Shown here one piece after another: positions 36,044-48,000 of a stretch of DNA of 64,000 nucleotides. Origin of the DNA: Hypomesus transpacificus (taxonomy: Eukaryota; Chordata; Actinopteri; Osmeriformes; Osmeridae); assembly GCF_021917145.1 (NCBI RefSeq), contig NC_061064.1, forward strand, positions 6,154,091 through 6,218,090, read 5' to 3'. The translations under genes and the position numbers were made by a program. The notes beneath the pieces were generated by a model. That model made no database searches. It was not told the origin of the DNA and was given only the letters and a program-made list of their open reading frames with translations. Each line of letters starts with the position of its first letter. Position 1 is the first letter of the stretch.

Positions 36044-39000
36044 TCACATGAGGCTGCAGCGCTCCCTCCGCAGGGCTCGCTGGAAGCGGATGGTGGCGTG
36101 GACGTGTTTGCAGCGCACGCAGCCCACGCTGCGCAGCGCCTCGCCGAAGAGCAGCAACATGTGCCAGTTGAACTTGGCCGAGCACTCCACGTAGCCGCAC
36201 TTCCAGCTTTTCCTCACCAGGTCGGAGACGTTGTGACGGGGGATGACCCGCCCCCGCTGTAGGTCCCTCTTGTTGCCCACAATGAGGATGGGAGTGTCCG
36301 ATGTCCCCACCATCCTGAGAGGGGCACAGTTAGTTCAGTCAAGTGAGGCAACATGCATTTCATTTCATTCAGTATTGCAGAACAAGTCCTATTTCTTGTG
36401 GGTAGTGTTTGTTAAATGATTTCACAAGCTGCAAGGCTAAGCACTTGCCCAAATGAAGTCTTGAGAAGTGTTTGGCGAGAGACCAGCGACATTGTCTGGT
36501 ATTTATTCTTTGTACATATTTTCTTGTACTCTACCTCACCGTGCACTTATATTTCACACACACACACAAACACAGAAAACCACACAAAAGTAAATACATC
36601 TCATACATAACCACCAGCCTTTAGTTGGAGAACTCTGGGGAAATTATCCTGAAGGCTTTTCAGTTACAGTGACAAATCCCAATCCCTATCTACCATGTCG
36701 AACACATTTTATTCAGAAGTGGGGAAAAGGACATTATACAGAAGCTTACTTTTCAGACTGTTTGACCTATTCATGAGGTAAAATCCAGAAACTTTTAACA
36801 TATTCATGTTAGCACAAGCTTTCTTCCCCTTGCCAAATTGAAATGAAAACCCTAGCGTGGGAAATAAAGGCCACCTCAAAACGAGGCTTTTAAATTGCAC
36901 AGATCCCTTGTTGTCACACCATGGTATTCTGTGGCTCTGGTGGGGGTGGGGGGGGGGGGGGTCTGTCTCTTTTTAATTGTCTGAAGGTTGTTCTTCTGCT
37001 GTGAGTCCAATGTCAATGAGAAGCGTATGCTTGTTCAGTGCAGCTGTAGCGGACTGTCCTCCCTTCTCCTTCTCCCTGGTCTGTCAGGTTCCTTTTGTCC
37101 ACAGAACTTGACTTTGTCAACAGCTTTGGTGACAAACTGTTTATTTACTGAGGCCTCACCTTTCTTGTGTACCTGGACCCCGCGTGACAGAGCTAGAGAG
37201 TAAGACTAGGGCAGTCACTCTCCTCTCTCTCTCTCCCCGGGCATCTGCACTCAGCCCTTGTCTCCTGCCTTATCACCCTCAAACTGAAGACCAGAGCTTG
37301 TGACAGTTCCCTCCCTGAGGAGGTACCAAACTTTTCCTCAGCTGTCAAATCCTTGAAACCATCCGCAGAAGTAAGACTCTGTTAATTAGGGCACAGTGAA
37401 GGAGAAGGAGACACGTATCGGAGGGCAGATATTGACTGAGGGACTTCGTACTGTGTTGAACATTCATTTAACGAGGCGATTCTGAAGGCGCACATAAATC
37501 GAACACAGTGGCACAGGCCGGACTGCGTAATAACCAAGCCCGCCCCTGTCGACGATCGGCAGAGGCAGGCTCTGACACCGATTAGCCTCCGAGTGGCCTT
37601 GGCCAGCGTAGCGTTCCTGTCAGCTCGGGTGATGAGTGACGGTCTACCCCGCCACACATCCTGGTGGCAGACAAACGGGCTCGGTGGGACGGCGAAACCT
37701 CCCCATCCATCACAACCGACGACAGGTGACCTCCGCCAGTAAACCCCCCCCCCGCCATCCCTGCTGTCACCTCCGGATCGGCGCTGACGTCGGCGCTGAC
37801 GTCCCGTCGCCACGGAGGCGCTGCAGGGGACACGCCGACTAGACGGAGACGCACCTGGGAGCACGTTTGATGGATTCAAAGGGGAGGAGGAATCGTTGAC
37901 TTTGCCGACAGACGCCCACAAGGAGTTTGGGAAATCTCGAGCTGGCGCGGCTGGATGAGCGTGCACCATATTATGTTCACTGAAGCATATTTGCCGAGTT
38001 AGGATCATGAAGGGGTATGCAAATGACACAGACGAGTCAAAGACAAGATACTTTGATGGGTTGTACAAACGATGTGCAGACGATGAAAACCAAATCAAAT
38101 GAAGTGGCACCTTTCCCCAGTGCCTACACCACAGTCCCATGGGACATTGAGAACACAAGCTGTCAGTTTCATCCTGGGTAATCATCAGGTTTAAGGAACA
38201 AATTAAACACTTCAAAATTCCTCGTCTGTGTGTGACTTGTGATGGAGGAGGCAGTTTAAGTAAGCCCCTAACATAACGTCTTGTTAACAAGGTCCCAGTG
38301 CACCTTCATGCGCTATATCAAACAAAGGAAAAAACGACAGAGGGACTAACACTGTCAAACAATTTGCCCTTGAGCAAGGCATTGGACTTCACATCTAAAA
38401 GTATAAAAGGAAAGTTAACACATTCTTTACTCGAATTCTTCCCTTGGCCTCCTGCAATTCTCAAAACATAAAGGAGAACATATTTGGGATTCCCTCCTCA
38501 TTTACTGTGTTCTCCAGTACAGCTGGAGAAGCACTTGAAATTCGACATATCCTGGCTCCCAAAAACTCAAGGCTTCGCCAGATCGAGACATCCTCCATGA
38601 CTTTTTCATATTCACCGAGGACACTTTGTGGTCGAGCGGTCGTACCTCCTCAGCTCCACGAGACACAAAGCAGAGACACGGCATAAACAAACAGCAGTGA
38701 AGTAGGGATTCTCAGGGGAAGCTGTGTTGATGACAAGAACCCTTGACCTCAAGTGGCCTCGTGACCTACGCCTGATTTCAGTGGGTGTTAAACCAAAAAA
38801 GCTCCTCGCGTTTTCCACCACCGATTGTCCTGATTGCGGAGTGCGGCCCAGGCAGTAACTGTAATTACAACTGAGCGCCCCCTCCCCCTCCCCCCCGTTT
38901 GTTATGCAGGTGCCGTAGTCCTCCCTCACCTGGTCTCCAGGATCTGCTGACGCATGGTCTTGACGTATTCAAAGCTGTCAAAACAGCAGATGTCATAGAC

Positions 39001-40353
39001 CAGGATGTAGACGTGAGCACTGCGGATGCCGCGGCAGCAAGTGTCTGTCCATTCCTGAGGTGAGGGGGAGAAAGACAGGGGAAATGACATCATCAGTAAG
39101 ACTGCTTACTGACACGGATATCTGCTCGAGTCCATTATCTCTATCAGCAAACAATATTAGTCCTGGTTGATTTTTCATAAGACTTCCACGATTGACGAAT
39201 TTGACCCAAATGTAATTTGACTGAACCTATTTCTCCTGCGGACTGGTTTCTCACGGTGACAGATATATTTTATTTGTCAGTGCTTGCGGCTACTCCACCA
39301 GAATAAAGTACCACTCGTGTAAAAATGAAAACACATATTTTAAAAGTGTTACCACTAACATAATATGTACTGTGTCATTGTTAGGAAAGGAAATTATATA
39401 CAGCTGATCTGGTAAACTTTCAGCCATTGAACCAAAATCTTGTGGGAAAAAATAAATATTGACCCTTGACTGGAAGTGCAGTTTAACACCTTCATGTAAA
39501 GATATATTAGCAAACTCATGTTGATTAAGCAACAATCCCGTCTCTATTTCTGACATTTGTTTTCAAGTGTCATGTCGCATGACTCATTATTCAACCTGAC
39601 ATTAACCAGATCCCTGGACCAGCAGAGATAAAAGAGTGCTGTTCCTTTCATGTGACGTGCCTGGAAATGATACAGAGCTACTTGTCCTCTACTCACCAAT
39701 GACAGAGCTGATTCAGCAGGCTCTCATTTGAGTGTCATGGTCAGGTTTGTGCATTTGGGTCAAGAGAGAGATAGCTTTTGAGAGGCCAGATGAAAGGGTT
39801 ATGTAGAGGGAAATATAGAATATACAGTGGGACATGAATACACGCAGTTCACGTTTTCAGGCCATATGGCTGGCCAGAAAACAAATGACCCCTATTGTCT
39901 ACAAACGAGGTCCCTGTAATTCTCGTAGTGATTTAACAGACAGAACCTGGCACTTCGAGCGGCTACTTCTTTCAATCGATTCCTGGAAGATCTTAACAGC
40001 TCCATTTACTTTCACGCCCCTTTTTTCTAGAAGTCTCCCGAGTGTCCTCAACCTGCAGGTGTGTCGACCAACTGCACAACCTAATCATCTCCTCTGTCCC
40101 TCGTCTCGGCAGAACAGATGGGCAAGCGTACCTGCAAGCTGCTGCCAGGAAAGCTGGCGATGGCCGGGTAGTCCGTGATCTGCAGGTCGTGCACGTGACC
40201 GTTGAGGACGGCGGCGGCCAGGTGGACCTGGCGCGTGCGGCTCGGCGCCGGCGCGGGCCTGTCGCTGTAGTCATCGTGGAGGAAGCGCTGCACGATGGCC
40301 GTCTTGCCCACGCCCTGCGCCCCGAGCACGGCAATCCGGAAGGGAGGGGGCAT
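36044..40353 (-). CDS. rasl10b: Rasl10b, Ras-like small GTPase of the RASL10 family
   Basis: RASL10 proteins are divergent Ras-family GTPases; RASL10B has been linked to natriuretic peptide release in heart. Three coding exons (plus coordinates, transcript order): 40353-40132, 39054-38930 and 36314-36044; 618 nt, 205 residues (human 203). G1 is GAQGVGKT (residues 11-18), G4 is NKRD (130-133), and G5 is ECSAK (159-163). The G3 region reads LQITDYP rather than DxxG, as in human (LDFP), so hydrolysis may be unusual. The protein ends CSLM, a prenylation CaaX box. The ATG at 40353 ([11 protein letters not shown]) is chosen by alignment with human. An in-frame ATG at 40437 would add 28 Gly/Arg-rich residues. 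Exon 2 of the transcript extends upstream to 40549, where a good acceptor lies. Confidence 0.95.
36942..36961. repeat. G-rich homopolymer in rasl10b intron
   Basis: A run of about 20 bases, nearly all G with one T, lies in the intron between the last two rasl10b exons. Confidence 0.85.
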
Positions 40354-40653
40354 CCGGGAGCCTCCTCCGCGAGCCCCGCGGCTGCCCGCGGCCGCCCCGC
40401 CGCCCTCCCTGTTCTCGCAAACCACGGGCCAGTGCATTCAGGGTGGAAGAACCACGAGGGCACCGCATAGTCCACACGCGGGCGCAGAGGCGGGTGTGCA
40501 GGCGGGCTCGGCGTCGGCTCATGCATAGGCCACCCGCACCCCCCTGAGCACTGAGGAAGAAGGGGGTAGAGATGGGTGAAGCACGAGCAGGAAAAGCCGA
40601 TTCAGGGAGAGAGAAAACATTAAGTGTGAAGGGGAATGGGGCAAGAGACAAGG

Positions 40654-40686
40654 ATGTGTGTGTGTGTGTGTGTGGGGGGGGGGGGG
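40654..40686. repeat. (TG)n followed by a G run
   Basis: Ten TG units run into 13 G, about 100 bases upstream in rasl10b sense of the coding exon's acceptor. It lies in the 5' UTR intron. Confidence 0.85.
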
Positions 40687-41972
40687 TTGAGAAAAGGGTG
40701 ACAGGAGAAGAGATGGCGGAGAATACAGACAAAAAGACAGCAAGAGAGAGAATGCTTGTTAGTTCAGTTGGTATAAAACGCATGGAAACCACCAAAAGCT
40801 TATTAATTCAGAAAAAGGAAACAATGGCAGAAGGCTGCCAAGCAACCAATCAATAAGAATAGAGCAAGGACACCATGATATGGAGAAATACCAAACAAGT
40901 GAAATAAAGACAGTCACATTCATTCCAAGATGCCCTTTCATATTTTGAAAGGGCATTTTTTGTACATATATAGGGCACAGGGCATTTTGTACATACTTTA
41001 TGTATCGGTACAAGACTTTGGAATAAAAAACCTGCACAGCTAAAAACAGCCCTGGGTAGCGTAGAGCACCAGCAGTTAGGCCTTACCTGCATTTACTGAC
41101 CTCATTACTAAGAACCTATGCTTAATTAGGGCGTCACACTTATTACCGCACTTGGTCAAATACAATAAGACTGAATGGTTAAGCATCACAAGATGAATAC
41201 CAGGTAACAAAATCATAAAATCTTCATTTCAAACGATTCAATTTTTTTGACTACTTTTCAACACCCATTTATCGAACTCGATTTATATACTTGCAAATAT
41301 TTGGTACAGTCGATTCAGGGGTCAAAATCTCTCGTCGTAAGCTATCCTTGGTGGCCCTTGCTAGTTTTCACAATGAGATTTATAATTTCATACGTTTTCT
41401 CATGAACGTAGACTACAAACCTAGAAATTATATAGCCTATGGGCAAAGTTTAAGAACAACCTACTAGTACGGGTAGATGCAGCATTGAGGTCAGGTCCTG
41501 AAAGTGGAGCAGCGTCACGATCTTTACGCGCTCATGGTAGGCTATAGCTCGGAAAGTACACAAACTGCACTGATGTACCATATTAGTCTACATGTTAAAA
41601 ATTTGAAATTGCATCTACTATCGTTTAAGATCAATCTACAATAAATAACCTATCCTACTGGTACAACTGTTCGCATTCTACTTGCAAACACCTCGTGGCA
41701 TAAACTCGATTTTATCTTCATTTACCCACCCCACTTACACAAGTTGATATTAAAAGCATGCATGACCTTAATTATCTAATGTGTACAAGTTGGAAAAATA
41801 TTTCAACATCATATTAACGACAGAATAACGACATACTGTGTGTACAACCTCCATACATGAATACATCTAATATCTTGCGGAACTGCTGTAGGATTCCAAT
41901 ACATGCTTACCGTGCGCGCAAGTAAGGTGCTCTAAGGATGGAGAGAGGTGTAGTCTGCTGCGAGATCTTTAC

Positions 41973-42122
41973 CTGCCGTGATGCTGTTCTGTGTAGAACC
42001 TTATTCGTTGACTTCCCACGAATATATAAGTGGCTCAGGTACCTTGAGTGCAGAGTCGTAAGATTACAACCTCCTCGCAACCCCCACCCCCCACACAGCG
42101 CCATATCTTCCCCCCCTATTGG
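41973..42122 (-). promoter_or_regulatory. rasl10b: rasl10b non-coding first exon and TATA promoter
   Basis: On the minus strand a CCAAT box (42122-42118) and a TATA-like TATATA (42028-42023) precede a short exon that ends at 41973 with a strong donor (GGCAG then gtaaag). This donor can join the acceptor at 40549-40550, giving a 5' UTR intron of about 1.4 kb. The start of transcription would be near 41995. Confidence 0.5.
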
Positions 42123-42731
42123 CTAGCGGTACACGCAGTCCAAATATTGTGTGTGTGTTTGGGGGGGTTGGAATCGAAATGCCCACTGCCCACGTTAATC
42201 AAACTGTTGTCGTCCGATTATAATTTTGAATAAGGTTTAGTGAAGCCTAATGTTCACTATCCTATTATCTATTATCTATGTCATTAATGATGACTGCCAT
42301 ACCAAATGTAAGGGTGTCCGTTACGATTGTGCACCCTGGTCGCTTACTTTTGATATGGTGTCTCAACAGGGTTTTCCAATTGAAAAAAATCAACAAGCAG
42401 CTTGTTGATTTTGCGCCAAAGTGTAAGAAATTATCTATGAAGATTGTGTCTATTTGAGTGGCATTTAACACGCAGCCATACTTTTTACGCACAGTTACGC
42501 ACTGCCAACCAGCTGTTTTACCGTTCCAAAGGTTTGTTTCTTCGTGTCCTTACTTTTGCAAAACACTATAAGTCCGATTGATTGAAAAGCCAAATAAAGT
42601 TTAAACACGCACCAATTTGTATTCCCTGTGAATACCGGTAGCCTCGCGTGCGTGAGCGATAAAATCTCAAGTATATTAGCTCACGCACTTGAGCAACATG
42701 TGTACACACTGCAACTGATGGGCAGTCGGCT

Positions 42732-42773
42732 GTTTCTTAGCAACCAAATCTTTTGCCCCTGTTGCTAAGTAAC
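42732..42773. promoter_or_regulatory. Tandem RFX X-box motifs
   Basis: Two 13-base imperfect palindromes, GTTTCTTAGCAAC (42732-42744) and GTTGCTAAGTAAC (42761-42773), both fit the X-box consensus RYYNYY-N-RRNRAC. They lie about 750 bases upstream of the inferred rasl10b start. RFX factors bind such sites in ciliary, neural and MHC genes. Confidence 0.5.
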
Positions 42774-43233
42774 CACGTGCCACATACCTGCCTCATACCA
42801 CGTCACCTTTACAACCCACATCATAGTACGCAGGTGTATTGTATGTGATGTAGTCTACGTGAAACGTAGACCAAACTGAACCCACATCTCGACCTATGTG
42901 ACCGTTGCCTAAAGTGATCTCATGCGGGTTTTTTTTTTTAAGGCAAAGTGCAGGTTTTATTTCCTTTTTAGTCATTGTTTAAAACTCCAAATAACCTTTT
43001 CAACTATGCTTTTTGTGTGGACAGTTTATTTGCCGTCTAATAGCCAATACCAAGTGAAGTGTATTTAGCCAAGGCTTAGCCTAGACACAGCTATTACCAT
43101 GCACGCTGCCACTCGTCTTTGCTGCCTCTTATGGCACCAACACAGAGGAGAGATGGCATGCCAGTCTGTGATTGCAGAAACCATGACAGTGAGTAAATGA
43201 GAAAGTCAACCACAAATCTACAGACTGGACATT

Positions 43234-43239
43234 TTTATT
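43234..43239 (-). terminator. ap2b1: ap2b1 polyadenylation signal
   Basis: Minus-strand AATAAA (plus TTTATT) lies 1.8 kb downstream of the ap2b1 stop. The interval 43240-45049 is then a long 3' UTR; it has no other recognisable gene. Confidence 0.5.
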
Positions 43240-45049
43240 GAAATACAGAGGTTACATCAGACAACAGTGACATATTGGCAGCAAGGAGTGAGGGCAATCG
43301 TTGGCTAGAAGCTTGTGGATAAACATTTCAGATGACAACTTTACTACGTGCATTCTGTATTGCTGGTTGGTGTTTTTAATTATTATTATAAAGTACTTAA
43401 AGAGGTTTGGGTGATATACAGCAACCTTTGGCCCCCATTAATAAAACGTTCCCCTTTAGCGATAACATTTACAAACTGAGGTAAAGAAACAACAAGGGAC
43501 TTGTTAGGAACAATGGACACTGCCTCCATGCAGGATCGCAGGCACGTAAGCAGGTATGGCAACGACATAAGCCTTGTCACAAAGTACAACAGGTGGCTTA
43601 TTGACCACCACTGGTCATTCGTTTCAACAGTTTGATACACTTGAGCTTAATTCCCCGAGGTCTAGGGTGCATGGTTAATTATGGAGACGGCAGATGTCAC
43701 ACTGGAATGAACTCTTATTTATGATTAAAACCTTACACAGTTCAGTTTGAGGACCTGGTACATCACGGGATTATAGCCCCAATATTTGACTAAATACAAG
43801 CACACAAATTCTGGATTACAGGGTTATATTGTCTTTCATTAGTCATACAGAAGTGTTGTCTACAAACTACACTACATCACTGAGCAGTTTCAGAATGGGC
43901 TGACACTGGTCCTTAGATGGGATATGGGCACAATACCCTTTCTCCTGAGGAAAAAGCTAATGGTGGAGCCAGTGAGGAGATTGAACTGCCTTTCGTTGAT
44001 ATTACGTTTCCTTTTCCATCGCTGGGAAAATATCAACTGGTGTGGGTTCGATTGGAACAGCCCCTACAGGTCCAAGAATTCGACATATTTGGATCAACGG
44101 CTGCAAATTGAATTTCAATAACAATCTCAAATATTAAAACACAATGCATTATATTGACTTGGAATCTAAATAAGGTGAAAACAGCATTACAGAATGGGCT
44201 ACTACTCATTCCACACACACACACACAATCAGTACTGACACTAGAAACCAGTAAAGGGACAATGGGGGGGGTGGGAGTTATAGGAATGATATGGTAGCTG
44301 TGCTGTTGATAGCTGCAGTAGACTGGGCAACTTCAAAAGGGGAGGAGAGGCATGACATAATCAGCTGCACGTATCAATATATAAAAAAAACTAAACAATG
44401 GAATAGCGCAGACACAAGCGTACGCAGATTATTTGCTACCATAAATAGTGGTTTGTGTAGTGGTTACGGAAAGAGAATGCCAATGCATTAAAACCATAGC
44501 AACCTAACAATTTCTTGTTCCCTTGCCCTGCGCTCTTGCCTCTGAGCTGCCATTTTGGCTCAGAATATTTGGCCCCTCATTTCCTTATTGAACAGTGAAA
44601 TAGCTTCAACTGACCGGAGACGAGATGGGATCCATTGGCTCGGTTGTATAGAATTGGTGGAATGGTTAAGAAAAGTAGCAAATGTACTACCAAAGCAGGA
44701 CAAACATTTAAAAAATGAATCGGCACGGAGCAAATATGACGTGCACTTTCAAACATCCGAAGTACATTTCAAAAAGGTAAAGCAACGAATGGCTTTGTGA
44801 ATATGAAAATCTGGCCTTCTAGGGAGGTGTTCACCGTCAATCACTTTTCACGACATTAAGACATTTAGTTTAGCATAGAATTGCTCACTCTCAGGGGAGC
44901 GTTAAAACGTGGAGGGGGGAGAGGGGGTGGAGGATGGAATGAAGGAGGGGGAACTATTTCGACGACGACACAAACGCTCCAAAGCTGCTGTCGCGTTTCC
45001 AGACGTGTGGAGTGGAAGGCGTTTGGACGGAAGGCAGGGCTGGGAGTGT

Positions 45050-48000
45050 TCAGTTCTTCAGGACGGCGTCGTAGACCTGGTAGACGTGCTGAGACACCTC
45101 TGGAGCTCTGCACTTCAGGGAAAGCTGTAACAGAGGACAAAAAGATGAAAAGATGCGAGACAGCGAAATGGATAAACATGACCCCAGGACAACGTGCTGG
45201 GATCAGACCCCCGCCCCTCCCACATCTTCTCATGCATACCGAGCTACTGAACGTGGCCCTATGACTTATTCTTGGAGCCTGTTTCAGCAGACTTAATACA
45301 CCTCCCATTTCAAATCCATTCTCCCTACTGCTCGAAATGCAGCCCCTGCCGTGGGCGCTCAGGTGTTCATTTGTCTGAGGTGTCCGCCGACTAACTGGCC
45401 CCTCCAACATCTACACCTTGACCACTTACCGTCTTAATCCAAATATCTACCCGGGCTCTGCGCTAAGCCTTCGCCTAAGTGCATTATTTCATCAGCTTAG
45501 CAATTTCAACCCAGTTGAAGCTGCTCATCCTTTCATCGTGTCGGAGTTCCGACGTCTCGTGGGACGCGTGTCATGGCTTGGTGGTGCAGCAGCACAACGA
45601 GGCCGTTCTGCTCATAAAGTTTCAATCGAAAAATTGAAAGATGTCAGGACGAACCGTTTGACAGAAAACGAGGACTGACAAATATTAGATACACGCTTTT
45701 TTTTCTCTTCTTCGAAATACCGATGTAATGGGGGTACGAACGTTTGAATCGTTTACATCTCCAGGCCTGATCTCACTGGGCTGTTCGCAAAGTTTCCTCG
45801 CACTGAGGCAGCTTGTCTGCTCTGAGGGACCAACGCAGAATGAAGAGGGAATTACCCTGAGACTGGGAGTCAGGTGGCTGAGCGGGTAGAGCATCGGGCT
45901 AGTAATCTGAAGGTTGCCAGTTCGATTACCGGAACTGTCCCCACATGACGTGTCCTTGGGCAAGGCACTTCACCCAACTTGCCTCGGGGAGAATGTCCCT
46001 GTACTTACTGTAAGTCGCTCTGGATAAGAGCGTCTGCTAAATGACTAAATATTTAATATAAATATAGACTGACAGGCTGGTCAGCTAAGCTAAAGGCCCT
46101 ACCTCAGGATGGAGGAGCAGATATAAATCAAGGCGGCGCCAAGAAGCACGGACTACAGGGCTGGGAAAGTGCTAGTCTAGGGAGAACTAAAGGCAGCCAG
46201 ACATGGAAGCTGACCTGCCTGGAGTAGAAGCTACCGACAGGTGCCTAGCTTTCAGCAAAAACTTTGCAAACCGACATTCCCAGCATCTTTAACAGCGGGC
46301 CGTAAACGGCGCTCTGTGTAATACGATGTCGATAATTTGAGGCGTTCTCCATTTCTTTGTGGTAGAAATAGACGACGGCCACCAGGATGGATTTCAGATT
46401 TCCTTGGACCGCCTCTGGCGTTTCTAGATCAAACACTGAAAAGAACTGCTTTTGAATTTCCAGAATACACTTGACCTTCATGCAGTTTTTTTGTGTGTAT
46501 GTGTGTGTGTGTACGTGAATTTTCAACCCTTTTTTTATTGGCCAGCCTGGAGACCGCTAGCAGAGCAAATCGTCCGCTGCCACGGCTAGCCATTACTCTC
46601 TTACAAGGACAGGCCCAATGAGCCCCTCTGTGATAAAAAAGGATCCTTGAATCACACAATAGCGAAGTCGGGTTAACAGGATATAGCTTGGTGCGCGTGC
46701 AACAAGGAAAAACTCTCTAACTTCCATGAAGCATGTCTTGAAGAGACCTGCTGAGCTGGGAAGTAGGTGCTCCACACTTCATTTCAGTCGAGAAGTGGCC
46801 GCGTCGGGAGAGTGAGGAGGGCCGTCCGACATATTCTGGAGTCAAACGCCCCCCACGAAGGTCATCACGCAGTGAGAATGTCCAACTGAAGGGCCATAAT
46901 ACCCTTCGATTATCCTTCGTCTGACTTGCGAATAATCTCTAAGACTTGGACCGTCCTTGGATCTTCTGTCCGCCACGTATATTCTGGGTGGCTTCCACGA
47001 GGAGTTGTAGACATGTCACCATGTCCACAACAAAGAATCGTCATAATTAGATCGGCACAACCTCCACCATGAGACCGGCTCGACCGACGAGCAGGCTCCT
47101 AGTAACAGCTCCAGGTGGAGAACAAGGAAGGGACTTATAAACCTCTCAAGGGTGTATCAGGCGTATGTTGAAGTGTCTGTGCGATGATAAAGAGCACAAC
47201 AAGTGACTCATTTGGCTCGCTTAACCTAGCACCTCCAGCTGAGGCACCTGCGGCTCATTCAGAGCTTTCGCCGACACCCAAACACACGACTCCCTCTTCC
47301 AGCACACGCGTCCCTCACCGTGTAGTTAGGGTTGCCAGGTTGGATCCGGAGCTCGGCCAGGATCCAGATGCCGTTGGTGAGCTTCAGGGACTGGTACAGC
47401 ATGTCCTGGCCCTCCACGTTCCTCTTGGCGATGGTGTAGATGTTATTGTTCTGCAGCTTCCCCGACACCGTGTCTGCAAAAGCCACATGCGACGTCGAGT
47501 CAAAACAAGCGGGAAGAACCGTTGTGCTCCGGAGGCTATCGCACGGCTCACAAAGCAAGGACGAGAGGTTCTCACACACACACACTAACACATATACACA
47601 CAAAACAGAGGGGAGTTTGCTACTGACTTCTAGCTGTAAATAGCAGAAAAGAAACAGGGACTATTGTTTTGAAAGGCATTCTGACAGACTGAGTTCTGAG
47701 AAAAAGCGGTTGCTATTTTATAATGCAGTTCTTTCCAAAGAGCAATCTCTACAATCGCAAATAGATGGTTTGTGGCATACACTAAATTGGGAGACAATGC
47801 CGAAATAGATGGAAGATACACTTCATGTGAACTATGACTAGAATAATGACAAAATACTCTGGCTAATAGCTGCTTCTTCAATTACATTAGGCGTACTCTG
47901 TGGATGGCTTCGTGTTTCCCATTCATTTCCCCAGACCTATATCATTGGCGTGCTCTTGCATTTCAGCCAGTCTGTGTATTTAAATGACATCTAATGTTTT

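Noticed and set aside
40271-40795. 174-codon frame overlapping rasl10b exon
   Set aside because: Its C-terminal part overlaps the real Ras-like frame in another phase; only the short upstream ATG is of possible regulatory interest.
44881-45410. Overlapping ORFs around the ap2b1 stop
   Set aside because: They are shadows in other frames of the last ap2b1 exon and its GC-rich 3' UTR.
45866-45940. Possible tRNA gene
   Set aside because: Box A and B are present but the arms do not form a tRNA cloverleaf and the sequence continues into a SINE body and tail.
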